Source: Anaerolineales bacterium (GTDB taxonomy: Bacteria; Chloroflexota; Anaerolineae; Anaerolineales; UBA11579). From it: a DNA stretch of 64,000 nucleotides. Under the pieces are notes generated by a model. That model was given only the letters and a program-made list of their open reading frames with translations. It ran no database searches and was not told the DNA's origin. This document shows, in pieces, positions 52,994 to 63,218 of the stretch; position 1 is the stretch's first letter; every line of letters begins with the position of its first letter. The position numbers and the translations under genes were made by a program. The DNA lies in assembly GCA_026129335.1 (NCBI GenBank), contig JAHCIH010000007.1, positions 42,133 through 106,132 on the forward strand, written 5' to 3'.

Positions 52994-54292
52994 ATGCGAG
53001 TACGCCAGCGTGGCAGCCTGTTCCACGACCCCGGGCCGCGTTCCAACCCCTTCCGCATGCTGCTGTGGGGCATGCTGATTATGGCCGGCTTGTACCTGCT
53101 GCAAGGGCTGAGCAGCGGACAAGTCCAACCGATCAATGCGCCCACGCCTACTGCCACGCGCAGCGCCGCCTCGTACCGCGAGGAAGGCACCGCATTCTTC
53201 AACGCCGGCAACCTGACCAGCGCGATCCAGGCCTATCAGGACGCCTTGGCGGTCAACCCCGAAGACCACCTGGGCTGGACGGAGCTGGCTCGCATCCAAG
53301 CCTATTCCTCGGCCCTGCTTACCGCCGAGCGGCGCCGCGAACGGCTGGCCGAGGCGCTGGAGAGCATTGACAGAGCGGTGGCGCTGGCGCCGGATTACAG
53401 CACCGGCCATGCAGTGCGCGCTTTCGTGCTCAACTGGAGCGCCGGGGCGGCGGGCAACGCCGCCGAATACCAGGCCTACATCGCCGAGGCCAGCATCGAA
53501 GCCGTGCTGGCCCTGCAGCTGAACAGCCTGGACGTGTTCGCGCTGGCCTACCAGGCCGAAATCTTCGTCGACCAGCAGCAGTACGCCCAGGCGGCGCAAT
53601 ACGCCGAGCGGGCGCTCTCACTGGACGCCAAGTCTTTCGATACGCTGCGGGTGAGCGGCTACGTGCGCGAGGCCAGCGGCAACTACGCCGGGGCCATCGA
53701 GCGCTATCAAGAGGCCATCGAGGTGGCCCCCAACCAGACCTTCGTCTACATCCGCATCGGCCAGAACTACCGCGAACTGGGCCTCTACGACCAGGCGCTG
53801 GATTACTTCGACCGCGCCGCGACGATCAACGCGGCCCTGGGCATCGCCGACCCGCTGCCCTACATCGCCATCGCCAAGACGTATGCGCGCATGGGCGAGT
53901 TCTTCGCCGCGGCGCTGAACGCCGAGCGGGCCATCGACCTGGACCCGACCAACCCGGACTGGTACGGGCAGCTGGGCATCATCTACTTCCGCTCCCGCAA
54001 CTACGAAAGCTCCATCCCGGTGCTGGCCTGCGCGGTGAACGGCTGCTCGGACGTGCAGAACAGCCTGGACAGCCTGGGGCGCTGGACCAACTCAGTGCAA
54101 GGGATGCCGCTGGATGACTACACGCTGGTCTATTACTACACCTACGGCTCGGTGCTGGCCGCCCTGCAGGACTGCCCCACCGCCATGCCGATTTTGGACG
54201 AGCTGCGCCAGACCTATTCGGGCGACGCCATCGTGATGGGCATCGTGCAGCAGAACTACGCCATCTGCGGCCAGCCGCTGGCCGGCGGTTGA
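52994..54292 (+). CDS. Membrane-anchored TPR protein, paralogue of the upstream gene
   Basis: 432 residues with the same layout as its neighbour: basic N-terminus, membrane helix (about 22-40), linker of Pro/Thr, about eight TPR units and a Cys-containing terminal block (LVYYYTYGSVLAALQDCPTAM). GGAGG lies upstream of the ATG, 2 bases after the previous stop. The two probably form one complex. They end 51 bases before the groESL promoter, with no terminator seen between. Confidence 0.85.
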   Translation: MRVRQRGSLFHDPGPRSNPFRMLLWGMLIMAGLYLLQGLSSGQVQPINAPTPTATRSAASYREEGTAFFNAGNLTSAIQAYQDALAVNPEDHLGWTELARIQAYSSALLTAERRRERLAEALESIDRAVALAPDYSTGHAVRAFVLNWSAGAAGNAAEYQAYIAEASIEAVLALQLNSLDVFALAYQAEIFVDQQQYAQAAQYAERALSLDAKSFDTLRVSGYVREASGNYAGAIERYQEAIEVAPNQTFVYIRIGQNYRELGLYDQALDYFDRAATINAALGIADPLPYIAIAKTYARMGEFFAAALNAERAIDLDPTNPDWYGQLGIIYFRSRNYESSIPVLACAVNGCSDVQNSLDSLGRWTNSVQGMPLDDYTLVYYYTYGSVLAALQDCPTAMPILDELRQTYSGDAIVMGIVQQNYAICGQPLAGG

Positions 54293-54343
54293 ACCCCAAC
54301 ATCAGAATTTCGTAAGAATCCAGGCCTTGCAGCGCCTGTGTGC

Positions 54344-54371
54344 TTGACTCGCATCCCAAAACTGGTATGAT
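54344..54371 (+). promoter_or_regulatory. groESL promoter
   Basis: TTGACT (54344-54349), 16 bases, TATGAT (54366-54371). CIRCE begins 8 bases downstream, at the expected transcription start. Confidence 0.8.
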
Positions 54372-54378
54372 GGGCTTG

Positions 54379-54405
54379 TTAGCACTCCGTTCACGCGAGT
54401 GCTAA
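54379..54405. promoter_or_regulatory. CIRCE operator of groESL
   Basis: A perfect TTAGCACTC-N9-GAGTGCTAA, the second in the window, placing groESL under HrcA. Confidence 0.97.
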
Positions 54406-54465
54406 TCTTGCGTAAGCACACAATCCAAATCAAAACGAGCATACGCTCAAATCAGGAGGCATTGC

Positions 54466-54759
54466 ATGGCTAGTAACCTGAAACCGCTCGCCGACCGCGT
54501 GTTGGTGGAGCCCATTGAGGACGAAGAGGTCACCGCGGGTGGCATCGTCCTGCCCGAGACCGCCAAGGAGAAGCCGCAGCGCGGCAAGATTTTGGCCGCC
54601 GGCCCCGGCGGGCGCGACGAGAACGGCAAGCCGGTCGAGATGGAAGTCTCCGTAGGCCAGACCGTGCTCTTCGCCAAGTACGCCGGCACCGAAATCAAGC
54701 TGGACGGCAAGAAGCTGCTGATTCTGCGCCAGTCCGACGTGCTGGCCATCGTAGAGTAG
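54466..54759 (+). CDS. groES: Co-chaperonin GroES
   Basis: 97 residues: [18 protein letters not shown], the mobile loop [16 protein letters not shown] that docks to GroEL, and a C-terminal DVLAIVE. GroES caps the GroEL chamber. GGAGG lies about 7 bases before the ATG. It leads the groES-groEL operon behind the CIRCE site. Confidence 0.97.
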   Translation: MASNLKPLADRVLVEPIEDEEVTAGGIVLPETAKEKPQRGKILAAGPGGRDENGKPVEMEVSVGQTVLFAKYAGTEIKLDGKKLLILRQSDVLAIVE

Positions 54760-54795
54760 CAAAGCACTCATTACTGACAAGCAAGGAGATATTGA

Positions 54796-56430
<1,635 letters not shown>

Positions 56431-56433
<3 letters not shown>

Positions 56434-56465
56434 ACAGTAGACGGTTGACAGCAGACAGTTGACAG
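56431..56465. repeat. Degenerate 7-bp-periodic tract at stop codon
   Basis: TAAACAG, TAGACGG, TTGACAG, CAGACAG, TTGACAG begin at the groEL stop codon; the clearest tract in the window. Confidence 0.7.
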
Positions 56466-56497
56466 AAAAAGCCCCGCGAATGCGGGGCTTTTTTTAA
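56466..56497 (+). terminator. Rho-independent terminator after groEL
   Basis: AAAAAGCCCCGC / GCGGGGCTTTTTTT with a GAAT loop. Confidence 0.93.
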
Positions 56498-56524
56498 CTC
56501 TGCTTGCAGGTCTGCTGCCAATGC

Positions 56525-56530
56525 TATACT
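56525..56530 (+). promoter_or_regulatory. -10 hexamer, leaderless propeller lipoprotein gene
   Basis: TATACT ends 7 bases before the TTG start codon at 56538. Confidence 0.6.
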
Positions 56531-56537
56531 GAGCCTC

Positions 56538-57812
56538 TTGAAAAGCAGCGCCCGCATTCGTTTTGCCCCCCTCGCCTGCCTTGTCATCCTGTCGCTGGTC
56601 GCCGCCGCCTGCAGCAGCCGCAGTGACCTGCCCAGCACCAGCGCCATGGAAACCGAGTTCGCCGAACGGAGGGGCCCCACCTTCACCCCGGTCACTACCC
56701 CCACAGTGCGCCCGGTGCTAACCACCGCGGCCAACAGCGTCCCCTCGCCGCTGGATGTGATCGTGGTGGTGGATGGCGCGGCAAATCGCGGGCGGTTTGC
56801 CGCGCTGGTCCTGGATGCAGCGGGCAACCCGGTGATCAGTTACTACGATTCCTTCAACGACGAACTCAAACTGGCCCGCTGCCGGAACGCAAACTGCACT
56901 TCAGTCGCGCTGAGCACGGTGGCCAGCAACGGCAGGGTCGGCCAATATACCTCGCTGGTTCTTGACGCGAGGGGCAACCCGGTGATCAGCTATTTTTACT
57001 TCGACAGCACCAGCAATTCGGTTAGACTGGCCCACTGCAACGACCCCTATTGTGCCAGCGTGGTTCTCAACACGGTGGACAGCGAAGGACAGGTTGGCGA
57101 GCACACTTCGCTGGTGTTGGACGCCGCGGGCAATCCAATCATTAGCTATTACAGCTTTACCGAACGGGCGCTCAAGCTGGCAGCCTGCCACGACCCCAAC
57201 TGCGCCAGCGCCACATTGAGCACCCTGGACAATGAGGGCAACGCCGGTCAATTCAATTCGCTGGTGTTGGACGCGGCGGGTAATCCTGTAATCAGCTATC
57301 TCGCCGCGGCCAATTTGGACCTCAAGCTGGCTCGCTGCAGCCAACCGGACTGCGCCACGGGCTCGGTGAGCATTCAGACCGTGGAGAGCAAGTCTGTGGG
57401 CCGCTTCAGTTCGCTGGCGCTGGACGCGGCGGGCATCCCCATCATCAGCTATTACAACGACTTCACCGACGACCTGCATCTGGCTCGCTGCCACGACCCC
57501 AATTGCGTGAACTCGACAATCACGGTTATCGACAGCGAAGGCGAAACGGGCTGGTACGGCTCCCTAGTGCTGGACGCGGCCGGCAACCCGGTGATCAGCT
57601 ACTACGACCGCACAAATCTCTCACTGAAGCTGGCCCAGTGCCACGACCCCAACTGCGCCACGGCCGATATCGCCATTGTGGACGATGACGGCGATGTGGG
57701 CTGGTACAGCTCCCTGGCGCTGGATTGCGCCGGCAACCCGGTCATCGCCTACTACGACTTCGCCAATCAATCGCTTAAAGTGGCCAGTGTCAGCGGCGAA
57801 CGAAACTGCTAG
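56538..57812 (+). CDS. Lipoprotein with seven-bladed beta-propeller repeats
   Basis: 424 residues. A lipoprotein signal (lipobox ending at Cys25 in VAAACSS) and a Thr/Pro-rich linker are followed by seven repeats of about 47 residues: LDAAGNPVISYYD, then LKLARCHDPNC with two Cys per blade, the last blade lacking the Cys pair. The repeats are homologous to those at 9758-11860 but no sortase or LPXTG follows; anchoring is by lipid. The start is a TTG immediately downstream of a -10 box; no ATG is available before the signal peptide. Function unknown: binding or scaffolding outside the cell is likely. Confidence 0.82.
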   Translation: MKSSARIRFAPLACLVILSLVAAACSSRSDLPSTSAMETEFAERRGPTFTPVTTPTVRPVLTTAANSVPSPLDVIVVVDGAANRGRFAALVLDAAGNPVISYYDSFNDELKLARCRNANCTSVALSTVASNGRVGQYTSLVLDARGNPVISYFYFDSTSNSVRLAHCNDPYCASVVLNTVDSEGQVGEHTSLVLDAAGNPIISYYSFTERALKLAACHDPNCASATLSTLDNEGNAGQFNSLVLDAAGNPVISYLAAANLDLKLARCSQPDCATGSVSIQTVESKSVGRFSSLALDAAGIPIISYYNDFTDDLHLARCHDPNCVNSTITVIDSEGETGWYGSLVLDAAGNPVISYYDRTNLSLKLAQCHDPNCATADIAIVDDDGDVGWYSSLALDCAGNPVIAYYDFANQSLKVASVSGERNC

Positions 57813-57900
57813 TTGCAACTTTTCGTTGCAGACGTTCATTCCGCACGGATTCCACGACGTACTAACGCAGATAATGGCTAGGCCGCCATCGAAGGTTCTG

Positions 57901-57960
57901 GGGATCCTTCGCGACGGCCTATTAGTTGCAATGCAACGAACAGGCCTGCTCAGGATGACA
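57901..57960. repeat. Dispersed GGATCCTTCGC...GCTCAGGATGACA element
   Basis: GGATCCTTCGCGACGGCC and GGCCTGCTCAGGATGACA flank an imperfect stem downstream of the lipoprotein gene. Its half-sequence also lies in the loop at 1435-1484. Confidence 0.6.
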
Positions 57961-57976
57961 TAGAGGGTCGTTATGG

Positions 57977-58738
57977 TTAACCCGCCATCCTTTGCCGCAT
58001 CACCTCAAAGGCCAGCGCGGCGACCGATGAGGTCACGTCCAGTTCGCCGCGGAATTCTCGGCCGTAGGGGATGGTCAGTTGCAGGTCGCACAGCGCCTGG
58101 GCCGCGGCGCCCAGGCCGCGCTTTTCCCCGCCGATGAGCAGCAGCAGCGGCCCGCGCAGGTCTGCCGCGTAGAGCGGCGTGGCCCCGCGGGCTTTGGCCG
58201 TGCCGGCGGCGCGGAAGCCCTGCGCCTTGAAGTGCTGGATGGCCGCCTCGGGCGCGGCGCGCGCTGTGGGCATATACTCCGACGCTCCTGCCGAGGCACG
58301 CGCCACCACGTTGAGCGCGGTGTCCCAGTTGCGCTCAGGCACCACCAGGCCGTGCGCCCCGGCCGCGTAGAGCGCCCGGATGGCCTGGCCATAGTTGTAG
58401 GGATCCTCCACACCATAGAGCATGGCGAAAAAGCCGTCCGGGGCGGCGGCGGTGAGCTCATCCAGGGTTTGGAAGGTGCGCTCGCCGGCCTGGGCGAGCA
58501 CGCCGCCGTGGCTGCGGCCCTGTGCCAGGGCGTCCAGCTCGGCAGCGGGCAGCATCTGCGGCTGCAGGCCGCGTGCACGGGCCGCGGCGGCAATCCGCCC
58601 GGCCTGGCGCACTTCCTTGCCGGCTTGCAGGTACACCGCGGCCACCGGACGACGGCCGGCTTCCAGGGCGGCGAGTACGGAGACCCAGCCTTCCAGGGTC
58701 AAAGGGTCAGGCACCGGCGGCCGCCCGGAGACCGTCAT
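57977..58738 (-). CDS. SpoU/TrmH-family RNA 2'-O-methyltransferase
   Basis: 253 residues. An N-terminal RNA-binding part (GWVSVLAALEAGRRPVAAVYL) is followed by the SPOUT domain: motif 1 DPYNYGQAIRALYAAGAHGLV, motif 2 LLLIGGEKRGL, and motif 3 LTIPYGREFRGELDVTSSVA, where the usual SLNVS is replaced by ELDVTSS. It should methylate a ribose in 23S rRNA or tRNA; the target is unclear. ATG 58738 lies inside the 3' end of the ABC exporter gene (about 30-base overlap), so it is probably co-transcribed with it. Confidence 0.85.
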   Translation of the reverse strand: MTVSGRPPVPDPLTLEGWVSVLAALEAGRRPVAAVYLQAGKEVRQAGRIAAAARARGLQPQMLPAAELDALAQGRSHGGVLAQAGERTFQTLDELTAAAPDGFFAMLYGVEDPYNYGQAIRALYAAGAHGLVVPERNWDTALNVVARASAGASEYMPTARAAPEAAIQHFKAQGFRAAGTAKARGATPLYAADLRGPLLLLIGGEKRGLGAAAQALCDLQLTIPYGREFRGELDVTSSVAALAFEVMRQRMAG

Positions 58739-60566
58739 CCGCCGCGGGCAGCGCGGCCAGATCGTCTTCGAATTCGCGGAACTGCATGGCATACAGGCGG
58801 GCGTAGACGCCGTTCAAGGCGATCAGCTCGTCGTGCGTGCCGAATTCGGCGATGCGCCCACTTTGCAGCACGGCGATGTGGTGGGCCACCTTGATCGTGC
58901 TGAGGCGGTGCGCAATGATCACCGTGGTGCGGCCTTGCATCAGGCGGCTGAGCGCATCCTGCACCAGGCTTTCGGACTCGTTGTCCAGCGAACTGGTCGC
59001 CTCGTCCAAGAGCAGGATGCGCGGGTCTTTGAGGATGGCGCGGGCGATGGCGATCCGCTGGCGTTGGCCGCCGCTTAGCCGGGTGCCGCGCTCGCCCACG
59101 ATGGTTTCGTATCCATCGGCGAACTCGCTGATGAAGTCGTGGGCGTTGGCCGCTTTGGCGGCGGCGACCATCTCCTCCTGGCTGGCGTCCAAGCGGCCGT
59201 AGAGGATGTTCTCGCGCACCGTGCCGCCAAACAGCAGGGTCTCCTGCGGCACGATGGCGATGTGGTTGCGCAGGCTGTGCTGTGTGACCGCGCGCAGGTC
59301 GTGCCCATCAATGGACACGCGGCCCTGCGTAGGGTCGTAGAAGCGCGGGATCAGATTGAAGATGGTGCTCTTGCCGGCGCCGCTCGGCCCGACCAGCGCC
59401 AAAATCTCGCCGGAGGCAATCTGCAGCGAAACGCCCTGCAGTACGGCGGCCTGCCCATCGTAGGAGAAGGACACATCTTCAAAAGTGATCCGGCCTTCCG
59501 TGGTTTCCAAGTCCACAGCATCGGGGGCATCCTGTAGAGTGGGCTCGGTATCCAGCAGCTCGAATACGCGCTGTACGCCGCCCAGCGCCGCGTTGATGGC
59601 GCCATACAGGGCGCCCAACCCGCCGAGAGTGGCGGCGATGGTGATGCCGTAGATCAGGAAACCGGTGATCATCGCCAGGTTGAGGCGCCCGGCGATCACT
59701 TCGCGCCCGCCGTACCACATGATCGCGGCGATGGCGCTGAAACCCAGGAAGGTGATCAGCGCGGCAAACAGCGAGTTGTACACGGCCATCTTCAGCGAGG
59801 CGTGGAAGGTCTTGTCCAGAGATGCGTTGTAGCGCTGCGTCTCGTATTGCTCGCGGCCGAAACTCTTGACGATGCGGATGCCCTGCAGCCCCTCTTCGGC
59901 TACGACCGTGGAACTAGCCAGTTGGTCCTGAATGTTGGTGCTGCTGCTGCGGATGCGGCGACCGAAGACAAAGGCCACCACAATGAGCAGCGGAGCGACG
60001 CCCAGAATGAACAAGGCGAAGCGGGCGTTCATGCTGAGCAGAATGCCCACAGAGCCGAGCAGGGACAGCGCCTGGCTGAGCGCCATGGTCAAATCATTGG
60101 TCAGCATGGTGCGCATCTGGGTGACATCGCTGGAGATGCGCGAAACCAAATCGCCCACGCGCCGCTCCGCGTGGAAGCCCAGCGAGAGCTGCTGCAGGCG
60201 GGCATACAGCGAAGAACGCAGGTCGAAGACGATGTGCTCGCCCACATAGCTGAGCAGATAGGACTGCAAAAAGCGGAAGGCGGCCTGAACAAAGAAGACG
60301 CCGACCAGCAGCAGGGCGAATACATTGAGCGAGCCCATGTTGCCGCTGCTGGTCACCGAGTCCAACAATTGCACAATAATCAGCGGAAAGATCAGGCCCG
60401 CCCCGGTGGAAAGCAACAGGGCGAGGATGGCCAAAGCCATGCGCGCCCTGTAGGGTCGCAGGTAGCCGAACACGCGGCGCCAATTCACATCCCTGAAGGG
60501 TATTTGTGGCTGGTCTTGTGTAGTGAGGTCGTTCGGGGGTTGGCGGCGTGAAAATCTTCGCATCAA
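58707..60566 (-). CDS. ABC exporter, fused permease-ATPase (MsbA/MDR type)
   Basis: 619 residues. The six-helix exporter domain (about 45-335) is followed by the ATPase: Walker A GPSGAGKST, signature LSGGQRQRIAIARAIL, Walker B ILLLDEATSSLD and the H-loop IIAHRLST. As a homodimer it would export lipids, peptides or drugs; specificity is not evident. The TrmH-type gene overlaps its end. A single ATG at 60566 is used; no clear Shine-Dalgarno site was seen. Confidence 0.92.
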   Translation of the reverse strand: MMRRFSRRQPPNDLTTQDQPQIPFRDVNWRRVFGYLRPYRARMALAILALLLSTGAGLIFPLIIVQLLDSVTSSGNMGSLNVFALLLVGVFFVQAAFRFLQSYLLSYVGEHIVFDLRSSLYARLQQLSLGFHAERRVGDLVSRISSDVTQMRTMLTNDLTMALSQALSLLGSVGILLSMNARFALFILGVAPLLIVVAFVFGRRIRSSSTNIQDQLASSTVVAEEGLQGIRIVKSFGREQYETQRYNASLDKTFHASLKMAVYNSLFAALITFLGFSAIAAIMWYGGREVIAGRLNLAMITGFLIYGITIAATLGGLGALYGAINAALGGVQRVFELLDTEPTLQDAPDAVDLETTEGRITFEDVSFSYDGQAAVLQGVSLQIASGEILALVGPSGAGKSTIFNLIPRFYDPTQGRVSIDGHDLRAVTQHSLRNHIAIVPQETLLFGGTVRENILYGRLDASQEEMVAAAKAANAHDFISEFADGYETIVGERGTRLSGGQRQRIAIARAILKDPRILLLDEATSSLDNESESLVQDALSRLMQGRTTVIIAHRLSTIKVAHHIAVLQSGRIAEFGTHDELIALNGVYARLYAMQFREFEDDLAALPAADDGLRAAAGA

Positions 60567-60674
60567 TGTTGCCTTGCTCTATGAGGTAGCAGGTCGCCCG
60601 AAGCCGGGCCGCAGAGAGTCTATCAGAGAGTAAACCAAATTGCCCCCGGCGAGGCCATTCGCGGCGTGCGGGCC

Positions 60675-60680
60675 TATAAT
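60675..60680 (+). promoter_or_regulatory. -10 hexamer before rnd
   Basis: TATAAT ends 9 bases before the ATG at 60690; TTGCCC lies 19 bases upstream of it. Confidence 0.55.
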
Positions 60681-60689
60681 AGCCACAGT

Positions 60690-61820
60690 ATGCCGCAAAG
60701 CCACTTCATCATCGCCAACACACCCCAACAGCTCGAACAGCTCAGCAGCCAACTCAGCCAGGAAAGCATCATCGGCGTGGACAGCGAGGCCAACAGCCTG
60801 CACGCCTATCGCGAGCGGCTCTGCTTGCTGCAGTTTTCCACCCCAAAACTGGATGCGGTGGTGGACCCGCTGGCGCTGCCCAAGCTCGGCAGCCTGGAGC
60901 CGCTGTTCTCCGACGCGACCATCGAAAAAGTCTTCCACGCTGCAGAATATGACCTGATCGTGCTCCACCGCGACCTGGGCTTCAAGCTGAGCAACCTGTT
61001 CGACACCATGGTGGCCGCCCGCATCCTGGGGCGCAAGAAAGTCGGCCTGGGCAACTTGCTGGAGGAGGAGTTCGGCATCCAGCTGGAGAAGCGCTACCAG
61101 CGCGCCGACTGGGGCCAGCGCCCCCTGCGGCCCGAGATGCTCGAATACGCCCGGCTGGATACGCACTACCTGATTGAGCTGCGCCACAAGCTGAAAGCCG
61201 AGCTGGAGGCCCGCGAGCGCTGGGAAGTCGCCCGTGAGGATTTCGCCCGCCAGCCGGGGCTGATCCCGGCCCTGGCCGAGCCGCCCAACCAGGACATCTG
61301 GCGGATTAAGGGCGCCCGCGACCTGACGCCGCGGCAGGCAGCCATTTTGCAGGAATTGGTCGTTTACCGCGAGAGCCGGGCGGCGCAGGCCGACCAGCCG
61401 CTGTTCAAGGTGATGGGCGATGCCACGCTGAGCGCCATCGCCCTGGCGGGGGCGAAGACGGCCAAAGACCTGGAAGAGATCCCCGGGATGACGCCAGGCC
61501 AAATCCGCCGCCACGGCCCAGGACTGCTGGCCGCGGTGCGCCGCGGCGAGCGGGCCGAGCCGCTGCGCCGCCCGCGCCGGGCGCCCTACGATGAGGCCTA
61601 CGTGGAGCGCCTGGACAAGCTGCGCGCCTGGCGCAAGGAAGCCGCCAAAGAAATGGATGTGGAGTCCGACGTGGTGCTGCCCAAGGACCTGATGCAGGCC
61701 GTGGCCAAGGCGAACCCAACCACTCCTGAGGCGGTGGCTGGCCTGCTGGCCGAGGTGCCCTGGCGCTTGGCCCGCTACGGCGAGCAAATCCTGGCCGCCC
61801 TCAAGCCCGCACAAGGATAG
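60690..61820 (+). CDS. rnd: Ribonuclease D
   Basis: 376 residues. The DEDDy exonuclease domain has Asp31 and Glu33 in GVDSEANS, Asp88 in HAAEYDLIVL, and Tyr153/Asp157 in EYARLDTHYL; an HRDC domain (about 205-285) follows. RNase D trims tRNA and other small RNA 3' ends. ATG 60690 is preferred over an upstream in-frame codon at 60666 because it follows the TATAAT box and fits the family start. The beta-CASP nuclease gene starts 2 bases after its stop, so an RNA-processing operon is likely. Confidence 0.92.
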   Translation: MPQSHFIIANTPQQLEQLSSQLSQESIIGVDSEANSLHAYRERLCLLQFSTPKLDAVVDPLALPKLGSLEPLFSDATIEKVFHAAEYDLIVLHRDLGFKLSNLFDTMVAARILGRKKVGLGNLLEEEFGIQLEKRYQRADWGQRPLRPEMLEYARLDTHYLIELRHKLKAELEARERWEVAREDFARQPGLIPALAEPPNQDIWRIKGARDLTPRQAAILQELVVYRESRAAQADQPLFKVMGDATLSAIALAGAKTAKDLEEIPGMTPGQIRRHGPGLLAAVRRGERAEPLRRPRRAPYDEAYVERLDKLRAWRKEAAKEMDVESDVVLPKDLMQAVAKANPTTPEAVAGLLAEVPWRLARYGEQILAALKPAQG

Positions 61821-61822
61821 CC

Positions 61823-63217
61823 ATGTACCTTCGCTTTCTGGGCGCCGCCCAAACCGTCACCGGCTCGCAGCATCTGCTGGAAGTCAACGGCCATCAAATC
61901 CTGCTGGACTGCGGCCTGTACCAGGGCCCGCGCAAAGAGTCCATCGAACGGAACCAGAATTTCCCTTTCGAGCCGGAGAAGCTGACTGCGGTGATCCTTT
62001 CCCACGCCCACATCGACCACAGCGGCAACCTGCCCAACCTGGTCAAGAAGGGCTACCGCGGGCCGATCCACGCCCAACGAGCCAGCGCCCACCTCAGCCG
62101 CATCATGCTGGAGGATTCAGCGCGCATCCAGGAGAACGACGCCCGCCACCTCAACGCCCGGCTGGCCCGGCGCGGCGAACCGCTGGTGGAGCCGCTGTAC
62201 ACCTCGGAGGATGTCTCCCGAACCAATGGTTTTTTTGTAGAGCAGCGCTACAACCGGCCCTTTGAAGTGGCCCCCGGCGTGCAGGCCACCCTGGTGGAAG
62301 CCGGACATATTCTGGGCTCCACCGCGGTGATGCTGGACATCGAAGACGGCCGCCAACAGCGCTTGTGGTTTTCCGGCGACATCGGCCGCCCGGAGCTGCC
62401 GCTGCTGCGCGACCCGGTGCTGCCCAGGCGCGTCGACCACATCCTGATGGAGTGCACCTACGGCGACCGCCCGCATCCCTCGCCGGCCCAGGCCTACGAG
62501 GGCCTGCAAGCGGTGGTCAGCGACACGCTGGGCCGCGGCGGCAAGGTGCTCATCCCCGCTTTCGCCGTGGGCCGCACGCAGGAGTTGGTCTTCAACCTGA
62601 ACCGCATGATGACCAACGGCGACATCCCGCGCGTGCCGGTGTACGTGGACAGCCCGCTGGCGGTCAACGTCAGCGACATCTTCCGGGAACACCTGGAGTG
62701 CTTCGACGAAGAGACCGCCGAGTTCATCCAGTCGGGGAGCAACCGCGAGGCGCTGGGCTTCGACATGCTCACCTACGTGCGCTCGGTGGAAGAATCCAAA
62801 GCGCTCAATGAGCGCAAAGACCCTATGGTGATCATCTCCGCTTCGGGGATGATGGAGGCCGGGCGCATCCTGCACCACCTGGAACACAACGTGGACGACG
62901 AAAAGAGCGTGGTGCTGATCGTCTCGTGGATGGCGCCGCACACCCTGGGCCGCCGGCTATTGGAGGGCGAGACGCAGATAAAGATTTTTGGCGAGGTCTT
63001 CGAGCGCAAGATCCGCGTAGCCCACGTGCAGGGCTTCTCGGCCCACGCCGGGCAGGAAGGCCTGCGCGAGTACGTGCGCACCGCCGATGGCCGGGCGCGC
63101 AACGTCTTCCTGGTGCACGGTGAAGCAGGGCCGGCCGCCGCGCTGCAGGAACTGCTGACGGCAGACGGAATAGCGAATGTACACTACCCCGAATGGGGCA
63201 GCCACGTAGAACTGTAA
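61823..63217 (+). CDS. Metallo-beta-lactamase/beta-CASP RNA nuclease
   Basis: 464 residues: MBL motif SHAHIDHSGNLP (His61, His63, Asp65, His66), zinc ligands further on (AGHILGS, FSGDIGRP), the beta-CASP insert with VGRTQELVFNLN, and the C-terminal SAHAGQEGL. This belongs to the YSH1/CPSF73-like exonuclease group, which cleaves or trims RNA; it is shorter than RNase J. Its gene lies directly behind rnd. Confidence 0.92.
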   Translation: MYLRFLGAAQTVTGSQHLLEVNGHQILLDCGLYQGPRKESIERNQNFPFEPEKLTAVILSHAHIDHSGNLPNLVKKGYRGPIHAQRASAHLSRIMLEDSARIQENDARHLNARLARRGEPLVEPLYTSEDVSRTNGFFVEQRYNRPFEVAPGVQATLVEAGHILGSTAVMLDIEDGRQQRLWFSGDIGRPELPLLRDPVLPRRVDHILMECTYGDRPHPSPAQAYEGLQAVVSDTLGRGGKVLIPAFAVGRTQELVFNLNRMMTNGDIPRVPVYVDSPLAVNVSDIFREHLECFDEETAEFIQSGSNREALGFDMLTYVRSVEESKALNERKDPMVIISASGMMEAGRILHHLEHNVDDEKSVVLIVSWMAPHTLGRRLLEGETQIKIFGEVFERKIRVAHVQGFSAHAGQEGLREYVRTADGRARNVFLVHGEAGPAAALQELLTADGIANVHYPEWGSHVEL

Positions 63218-63218
63218 G

